From contig CM060985.1 of the NCBI GenBank assembly GCA_030765065.1, forward strand, positions 2,976,001 to 3,040,000: a stretch of 64,000 nt of DNA, in the 5' to 3' direction. The stretch comes from Deroplatys truncata. Its lineage: Eukaryota; Arthropoda; Insecta; Mantodea; Mantidae. The notes below the pieces were generated by a model. The model ran no database searches. It was not told the DNA's origin and was given only the letters and a program-made list of their open reading frames with translations. This document shows, piece by piece, positions 56,267 through 64,000 of this stretch (position 1 is the first letter of the stretch; every line of letters starts with the position of its first letter). Both the position numbers and the translations under genes were made by a program.

Positions 56267-56976
56267 ATGGTCAACATCTTATTTATCACATGCAGATATT
56301 GTTACAACTCCCTCCGTACCTACACACCCAGGACATCATGAACAGAGTGCAACAATAGAGGTAGAATATGGTCAACATGTTACTTATCACATGCGGATAT
56401 TGTTACAACTCCCTCCGTACCTACACACCCAGGACATATTGAACAGAGTGCAACAATAGGGGCAGCATATGGTCAACATCTTACTTATCACATGCAGATA
56501 TTGTTACAACTCCCTCCGTAACTACACACCCAGGACATCCTGAACAGAGTACAGCAATAGAGGCAGCATATGCTGAACATGTTACTTATCACATGCAGAT
56601 ATTGTTACAACAACTCCCTCCGTACCTACACACACAGGACATCCTGATCAGAGTGCAACAATAGAGGCAGCATATGGTCAACATGTCACTTATCACATGC
56701 AAATATTGTTACAACTCCCTCCGTACGAACACACCCAGGACATCCTGAACAGAGTGCTACAATAGGGGCAGCATATAGTCAACATCTTACTTATCACATG
56801 CAGATATTGTTAAAACTCCCACCGTACCTAGACACCCAGGACATCCTGAACAGAATGCAACAATAGGGGCAGCATATGGTCAACATCTTATTTATCACAT
56901 GCAGATATTGTTACAACTCCTTCCCTACCTACACACCCAGGACATCCTGAACAGAGTGCAACAATAGAGGCTGCAT

Positions 56977-58811
56977 ATAGCCAACATGTCACTTATCACA
57001 TGCAGATATTGTTACAACTCCCTCCGTTCCTACACACCCAGGACATCCTGACACAGTGCAACAATAGAGGCAGCATATGGTCAACATGTCACTTATCACA
57101 TGCAGATATTGTTACAACGACTCCCTCCGTACCTACACACCCAAGACATCCTGGAGAGAGTGCAACAATAGAGGCAGTTTATGGTCAACATGTTACTTAT
57201 CACATGCAGATATTGTTACAACTCCCTCCGTACCTACACACCCAGGACATCCTGAACAGAGTGCAACAATAGAGGAAGCATATGGTCAACATGTTACTTA
57301 TCACATGCAGATATTGTTACAACTCCCTCCGTACCTACACACCCAGGACATCCTGAACAGAGTGCAACAATAGAGGAAGCATATGGTCAACATGTTACTT
57401 ATCACATGCAGATATTGTTACAACTCCCTCCGTACGAACACACCCAGGACATCCTGGACAGAGTGCAGCAATAGGGGCACCATATGGTCAACATGTCACT
57501 TATCACATGCAGATATTGTTACAACTCCCTCCGTACGAACACACCCAGGACATCCTGGACAGAGTGCAGCAATAGGGGCAGCATATGGTCAACATGTCAC
57601 TTATCACATGCAGATATTGTTACAACTCCCTCCGTACGAACACACCCAGGACATCCTGAACAGAGTGCAACAATAGAGGCAGCATATGGTCAACATGTTA
57701 CTTATTACATGCAGATATTGTTAAAACAACTCCCTCCGTACCAACACATCCAGGACAACCTGAACAGAGTGCAACAATAGAGGCAGCATATGGTCAACAT
57801 GTTACTTATCACATGCAGATATTGTTAAAACAACTCCCACCGTAGCTACACACCCAGGACATCCTGAACAGAGTGCAACAATAGAGGCAGCATATGGTCA
57901 ACATGTTACTTATAACATGCAGATATTGTTACAACAACTCCCTCCATACCTACACACCCAGGACATCCTTAACAGAGTGCCATAATAGAGGCAGCGTATG
58001 GTCTACATGTTACTTATCACATGCAAATATTGTTACAACTCCCTCTGTACCTACACACCCAGGACATCATGGACAGAGTGCAACAATAGAGGCAGCATAT
58101 GGTCTACATGTTACTTATCACATGCAGATATTGTTAAGACAACTCCCTCTGTACCTACACACCCAGGACATCCTGGACAGAGTCAAACAATAGGGGCAGC
58201 ATATGGTCTACATGTTACTTATCACATGCAGATATTGTTACAACTCCCTCCGTACGAACACACCCAGGACATCCTGGACAGAGTGCAACATTAGGGGCAG
58301 CATATGGTCAACATCTTACTTATCACATGCAGATATTGTTACAACTCCCTCCGTAACTACACACCCAGGACATCCTGAACAGAGTACAGCAATAGAGGCA
58401 GCATATGCTGAACATGTTACTTATCACATGCAGATATTGTTACAACAACTCCCTCCGTACCTACACACACAGGACATCCTGATCAGAGTGCAACAATAGA
58501 GGCAGCATATGGTCAACATGTCACTTATCACATGCAAATATTGTTACAACTCCCTCCGTACGAACACACCCAGGACATCCTGAACAGAGTGCTACAATAG
58601 GGGCAGCATATAGTCAACATCTTACTTATCACATGCAGATATTGTTAAAACTCCCACCGTACCTAGACACCCAGGACATCCTGAACAGAATGCAACAATA
58701 GGGGCAGCATATGGTCAACATCTTATTTATCACATGCAGATATTGTTACAACTCCTTCCCTACCTACACACCCAGGACATCCTGAACAGAGTGCAACAAT
58801 AGAGGCTGCAT
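56977..58811 (+). repeat. Unit 14: 1835-bp 18-monomer B unit
   Basis: Partner of unit 5 at offset 34518. Its leader has a private change, ATAGCCAAC in place of ATGGCCAAC at 56977. Length and monomer order are those of the other B units. Confidence 0.92.
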
Positions 58812-60742
58812 ATGGCCAACATGTCACTTATCACATGCAGATATTGTTACAACTCCCTCCGTTCCTACACACCCAGGACATCCTGACACAGTGCAACAAT
58901 AGAGGCAGCATATGGTCAACATGTCACTTATCACATGCAGATATTGTTACAACGACTCCCTCCGTACCTACACACCCAAGACATCCTGGAGAGAGTGCAA
59001 CAATAGAGGCAGTTTATGGTCAACATGTTACTTATCACATGCAGATATTGTTACAACTCCCTCCGTACCTACACACCCAGGACATCCTGAACAGAGTGCA
59101 ACAATAGAGGCAGCATATGGTCAACATGTTACTTATCACATGCAGATATTGTTACAACTCCCTCCGTACCTACACACCCAGGAATTCCTGAACAGAGTGC
59201 AACAATAGAGGCAGCATATGGTCAACATGTTACTTATTACATGCAGATATTGTTAAAAAACTCCCTCCGTACCAACACATCCAGGACAACCTGAACAGAT
59301 TGCAACAATAGAGGAAGCATATGGTCAACATGTTACTTATCACATGCAGATATTGTTAAAACAACTCCCACCGTAGCTACACACCCAGGACATCCTGAAC
59401 AGAGTGCAACAATAGAGGCAGCATATGGTCAACATGTTACTTATAACATGCAGATATTGTTACAACAACTCCCTCCATATCTACACACCCAGGACATCGT
59501 GAACAGAGTGCCACAATAGAGGCAGCATATGGTCTACATGTTACTTATCACATGCAGATATTGTTACAACTCCCTCCGTACGAACACACCCAGGACATCC
59601 TGAACAGAGTGCAACAATAGGGGCAGCATATGGTCAACATGTCACTTATCACATGCAGATATTGTTACAACTCCCTCCGTACGAACACACCCAGGACATC
59701 CTGGACAGAGTGCAGCAATAGGGGCAGCATATGGTCAACATGTCACTTATCACATGCAGATATTGTTACAACTCCCTCCGTACGAACACACCCAGGACAT
59801 CCTGAACAGAGTGCAACAATAGGGGCAGCATATGGTCAACCTCTTACTTATCACATGCAGATATTGTTACAACTCCCACCGTACATAGACACCCAGGACA
59901 TCCTGAACAGAGTGCAACAATAGGAGCAGCATATGGTCAACATCTTATTTATCACATGCAGATATTGTTACAACTCCCTCCGTACCTACACACCCAGGAC
60001 ATCCTGAACAGAGTGCAACAATAGAGATAGCATATGGTCAACATGTTACTTATCACATGCAGATATTGTTACAACTCCCTCCGTACCTACACACCCAGGA
60101 CATCATGAACAGAGTGCAACAATAGGGGCAGCACATGGTCAACATCTTACTTATCACATGCAGATATTGTTAAAACTCCCTCCGTACCTACACACCCAGT
60201 ACATCCTGAACAGAGTGCAGCAATAGGGGCAGCATATGGTCAACATCTTACTTATCACATGCAGATATTGTTACAATTCCCTCCGTACCTAGACACCCAG
60301 GACATCCTGAACAGAGTGCAACAATAGGGGCAGCATATGGTCATCATGTCACTTATCACATGCAGATATTGTTACAACAACTCCCTCCGTAACTACACAC
60401 CCAGGACATCCTGAACAGAGTACAGCAATAGAGGCAGCATATGCTGAACATGTTACTTATCACATGCAGATATTGTTAAACTCCCTCCGTACGAACACAC
60501 CCTTGACATCCTGAACAGAGTGCTACAATGGGGGATGCATATGGTCAACATCTTACTTATCACATGCAGATATTGTTAAAACTCCCACCGTACCTAGACA
60601 CCCAGGACATCCTGAACGGAATGCAACAATAGGGGCAGCATATGGTCAACATCTTATTTATCACATGCAGATATTGTTACAACTCCTTCCGTACCTACAC
60701 ACCCAGGACATCCTGAAATGAGTGCAACAATAGAGGCTGCAT
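58812..60742 (+). repeat. Unit 15 (1931 bp): truncated B, then mixed monomers
   Basis: Partner of unit 6, sharing its CAGGAATTCCTG (59179-59190). It is one base shorter because the A-run in TTAAAAAAACTCC has six A here against seven in units 4, 6 and 13. Confidence 0.9.
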
Positions 60743-63700
60743 ATGGTCAACATGTCACTTATCACATGCAGATATTGTTACAACTCCCTCCGTTCCTACA
60801 CACCTAGGACATCCTGACACAGTGCAACAATAGAGGCAGCATATGGTCAACATGTCACTTATCACATGCAGATATTGTTACAACAACTCCCTCCGTACCT
60901 ACACACCCAGGACATCCTGGAGAGAGTGCAACAATAGAGGCAGTTTATGGTCAACATGTTACTTATCACATGCAGATATTGTTACAACAACTCCCTCCGT
61001 ACCTACACACCCAGGACATCCTGAACAGAGTGCAACAATAGAGGCAGCATATGGTCAACATGTTACTTATTACATGCAGATATTGTTAAAACAACTCCCT
61101 CCGTACCAACACATCCAGGACAACCTGAACAGAGTGCAACAATAGAGGCAGCATATGGTCAACATGTTACTTATCACATGCAGATATTGTTAAAACAACT
61201 CCCACCTTAGCTACACACCCAGGACATCCTGAACAGAGTGCAACAATAGAGGCAGCATATGGTCAACATGTTACTTATAACATGCAGATATTGTTACAAC
61301 AACTCCCTCCATACCTACACACCCAGGACATCCTTAACAGAGTGCCATAATAGAGGCAGCGTATGGTCTACATGTTACTTATCACATGCAAATATTGTTA
61401 CAACTCCCTCTGTACCTACACACCCAGGACATCATGGACAGAGTGCAACAATAGAGGCAGCATATGGTCTACATGTTACTTATCACATGCAGATATTGTT
61501 AAGACAACTCCCTCTGTACCTACACACCCAGGACATCCTGGACAGAGTGCAACAATAGAGGCAGCATATGGTCAACATCTTACTTATCACATGCAGATAT
61601 TGTTACAACTCCCTCCTTACCTACACTTCCAGGACATCCTGAACAGAGTGCAACAATAGGGGCAGAATATGTCCACATCTTACTTATCATATGCAGATAT
61701 TGTTACAACTCCCTCCTTACCTACACACCCAGGACATCATGAACAGAGTGCAACAATAGGGGCAGCATATGGTCAACATCTTACTTATCACATGCAGATA
61801 TTGTTACAACTCCCTCCTTACCTACACACCCAGGACATCCTGGACAGCGTGCAGCAATAGGGGCAGCATATGGTCAACATGTCACTTATCACATGCAGAT
61901 ATTGTTACAACTCCCTCCGTACGAACACACCCAGGACATCCTGAACAGAGTGCAACAATAGGGGCAGCATATGGTCAACCTCTTACTTATCACATGCAGA
62001 TATTGTTACAACTCCCACCGTACCTAGACACCCAGGACATCATGAACAGAGTGCAACAATAGGGGCAGCATATGGTCAACATCTTATTTATCACATGCAG
62101 ATATTGTTACAACTCCTTCCGTACCTACACACCCAGGACATCCTGAACACAGTGCAACAATAGAGGTAGCATATGGTCAACATGTCACTTATCACATGCA
62201 GATATTGTTACAACTCCCTCCGTACCTACACGCCCAGGACATCCTGGACCGAGTGCAATAATAGAGGCAGCATATGGTCAACATCTCACTTATCACATGC
62301 AGATATTGTTACAACTCCCTTTGTACCTACACGCCCAGGACATCCTGGACAGAGTGCAACAATAGAGGCAGCATATGGTCAGCATGTTACTTATCACATT
62401 CAGATTTTTGTTACAACAACTCCCTCTGTACCTACACACCCAGGACCTCCTGGACAGAGTGCAACAATAGAGGCAGCATATGGTTAACATGTTACTTATC
62501 ACATGCAGATATTGTTACAACTCCCTGTGTACCTACACACCCAGGACATCCTGAACAGAGTGCAACAATATAGGTAGCATATGGTCAACATGTTACTTAG
62601 CACATGCAGATATTGTTACAACAACTCCCTCTGTACCTACACGCCCAGGACATCCTGAACAGAGTACAGCAATAGAGGCAGCATATGCTGAACATGTTAC
62701 TTATCACATGCAGATATTGTTACAACAACTCCCTCCGTACCTACACACACAGGACATCCTGATCAGAGTGCAATAATAGAGGCAGCATATGGTCAACATG
62801 TCACTTATCACATGCAGATATTGTTACAACTCCCTCCGTACGAACACACCCAGGACATCCTGAACAGAGTGCTACAATGGGGGCAGCATATGGTCAACAT
62901 CTTACTTATCACATGCAGATATTGTTAAAACTCCTTCCCTACCTACACACCCAGGACATCCTGAACAGAGTGCAACAATAGAGGAAGCATATGGTCAACA
63001 TGTTACTTATCACATGCAGATATTGTTACAACTCCCGCCGTACCTACACACCCAGGACATCCTGGACAGAGTGCAACAATAGGGGCAGCATACGGTCATT
63101 ATCTTACTTATCACATGCAGATATTGTTACAACAACTCCCTCTGTACCTACACACCCAGGACATCCTGAACAGAGTGCAACAATAGGGGCAGAATATGGT
63201 CAACATCTTACTTATCACATGCAGATATTGTTACAAGTCCCTCCGTACCTACACACCCAGGACATCATGAACAGAGTGCAACAATAGGGGCAGCATATGG
63301 TCAACATCTTACTTATCACATGCAGATATTGTTACAACTCCCTCCTTACCTACACACCCAGGACATCCTGGACAGCGTGCAGCAATAGGGGCAGCATATG
63401 GTCAACATGTCACTTATCACATGCAGATATTGTTACAACTCCCTCCGTACGAACACACCCAGGACATCCTGAACAGAGTGCAGCAATAGGGGCAGCATAT
63501 GGTCAACATGTCACTTATCACATGCAGATATTGTTACAACTCCCTCCGTACGAACACACCCAGGACATCCTGAACAGAGTGCAACAATAGGGGCAGCATA
63601 TGGTCAACCTCTTACTTATCACATGCAGATATTGTTACAACTCCCTCCGTACGAACACACCCAGGACATCCTGAACAGAGTGCAACAATAGGGGCAGCAT

Positions 63701-64000
63701 ATGGTCAACATCTTATTTATCACATGCAGATATTGTTACAACTCCCTCCGTACCTACACACACAGAACATCCTGAACAGAGTGCAACAATAGAGAAGGCA
63801 TATGGTCAACATGTTACTTATCACATGCAGATATTGTTACAACTCCCTCCGTACCTACACACCCAGGACATCATGAACAGAGTGCAACAATAGGGGCAGC
63901 ATATGGTCAACATCTTACTTATCACATGCAGATATTGTTACAACTCCCTCCGTACCTACACACCCAGTACATCCTGAACAGAGTGCAGCAATAGGGGCAG
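60743..64000 (+). repeat. Unit 16 (partial): B head plus D module
   Basis: Partner of unit 7, sharing the CCTAGG leader change (60803-60808). The CCCGCCGTACC monomer is single (from 62991), not triple. One private change gives CCACCTTAGC near 61203 in place of CCACCGTAGC. The unit is cut by the window end inside the D module. Confidence 0.88.

Larger units (their letters stand above)
50684..56976 (+). repeat. Unit 13 (6293 bp): truncated B, module C, E array, approach to B
   Basis: Partner of unit 4 at offset 34616 through module C. The offset then becomes 34518 within the E array, the net effect of one lost monomer and one CAA gain (the 104-bp monomer near 54280). The single-base shortened word CCCGCGTACC, seen in unit 4 near 19067, is also here near 53683; unit 0 has CCCGCCGTACC at the matching place. 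Confidence 0.88.
1..64000 (+). repeat. Satellite DNA array, 101/104-bp monomer, fills the window
   Basis: Every line of the window contains the same ordered words: CATATGGTCAACATGTTAC, TTATCACATGCAGATATTG, a C-rich CTCCCTCCGTACCTACACAC, CCAGGACATCCTGAACAG and GTGCAACAATAG. They recur every 101 bp, or every 104 bp where CAA is duplicated after TTACAA. All copies read in the same direction and I saw no inverted monomer. A hand count of the consensus gives 33 A, 28 C, 23 T and 17 G (about 45% G+C). I saw no stretch longer than a few bases that falls outside the repeat, and no poly-A tail, LTR, terminal inverted repeat or target-site duplication. Tandem satellites of this size are typical of eukaryotic heterochromatin; that placement is inference. 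I do not recognise the family. It does not have the monomer length of primate alpha satellite (171 bp) or mouse minor satellite (120 bp). Confidence 0.98.
38994..64000 (+). repeat. 34.5-kb superrepeat, right arm (runs off the window)
   Basis: This is the second copy of 4479-29685. It begins inside a monomer: the left flank (CATATTACTTATC) belongs to module A, while CACATGCAAATATTG onward belongs to the approach to module B. Relative to the left arm it gains three monomers near 40805-41110 and one near 42132-42232. It loses three in the E array near 46700-47430, a net one in the second E array, one A from a homopolymer near 59255, and two monomers near 62990. It is cut by the window end. Confidence 0.93.

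Noticed and set aside
1-64000. CRISPR array
   Set aside because: There is no alternation of a short constant repeat with unrelated unique spacers. The whole 101 bp is conserved from unit to unit and there are no cas genes.
1-64000. Coding minisatellite (a repetitive protein exon)
   Set aside because: The monomer length is not a multiple of three, stops recur in every frame within about three monomers, and length variants of 100 and 103 bp are tolerated.
1-64000. CENP-B box or other known centromere-protein site
   Set aside because: I looked for a TTCG...CGGG pattern and found none. CG dinucleotides are nearly confined to CCGTAC and a few variants. Centromere function remains possible but has no support in the sequence.
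1-64000. Inserted transposon, retroelement, tRNA, 5S or other RNA gene, or telomeric repeats
   Set aside because: I saw no interruption of the monomer phase longer than a few bases, no tRNA-type A/B boxes and no TTAGGG-like runs.
1-64000. Two monomers (202-208 bp) matching a nucleosome repeat length
   Set aside because: The numbers are compatible, but nothing in the sequence, such as a phased AA/TT pattern I could verify by eye, supports nucleosome phasing.

Overview
The whole 64-kb window is one satellite DNA array. From the first base to the last it is a head-to-tail tandem of a roughly 101-bp monomer, with a 104-bp variant that carries an extra CAA. I estimate about 630 monomers, all in the same orientation. 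I found no protein gene, RNA gene, transposon insertion or other single-copy stretch. Short open frames (about 60 to 130 codons) occur everywhere, but the repeat arithmetic explains them: 101 is not a multiple of three, two of the three forward frames of a typical monomer can lack a stop, and the third ends in TAG. An array like this indicates a eukaryotic heterochromatic region (centromeric, pericentromeric, subtelomeric or a chromosomal knob). I do not recognise the satellite family and cannot name the organism. The hand-counted consensus is about 45% G+C.

The array is not a simple tandem; it has at least three levels of higher-order structure. A diagnostic 100-bp 'leader' monomer (CCGTTCCTACAC and GACACAGTG in place of the usual CCGTACCTACAC and GAACAGAGTG) occurs 16 times and divides the window into 17 units. 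Their lengths are: partial, 3769, 5393, 1835, 6391, 1835, 1932, 4072, 5000, 4288, 4173, 5090, 1835, 6293, 1835, 1931, partial. The series repeats: bases 4479-29685 recur as 38994-64000, a superrepeat with a period near 34.5 kb. The two arms differ by a few whole-monomer gains and losses and scattered single-base changes.

Below the superrepeat are recurring modules, named here only for reference. A is marked by GCTGCAGC and by GCAAAATGACATC. B is the 18-monomer, 1835-bp unit. C carries monomers with TCTCATG or ATCCAGGACA. D begins at AGAATATGTCCACATC. E consists of nearly identical monomers with CCTCTTACTTATCAAATG and CATAGACACC. Their order is approximately A-C-B-D-A-E-B-B-C-E-B-B-B-D-A/B-D-A-B-D-A-E-B-B-C-E-B-B-B-D. 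Module junctions keep the monomer phase, as expected from unequal homologous exchange rather than end joining.

No genes act together here. The content is structural and evolutionary: a nested, recently re-amplified satellite whose exchange history can be partly read from marker monomers. All comparisons were made by eye on coordinates and marker words; I did not compute percentage identities.
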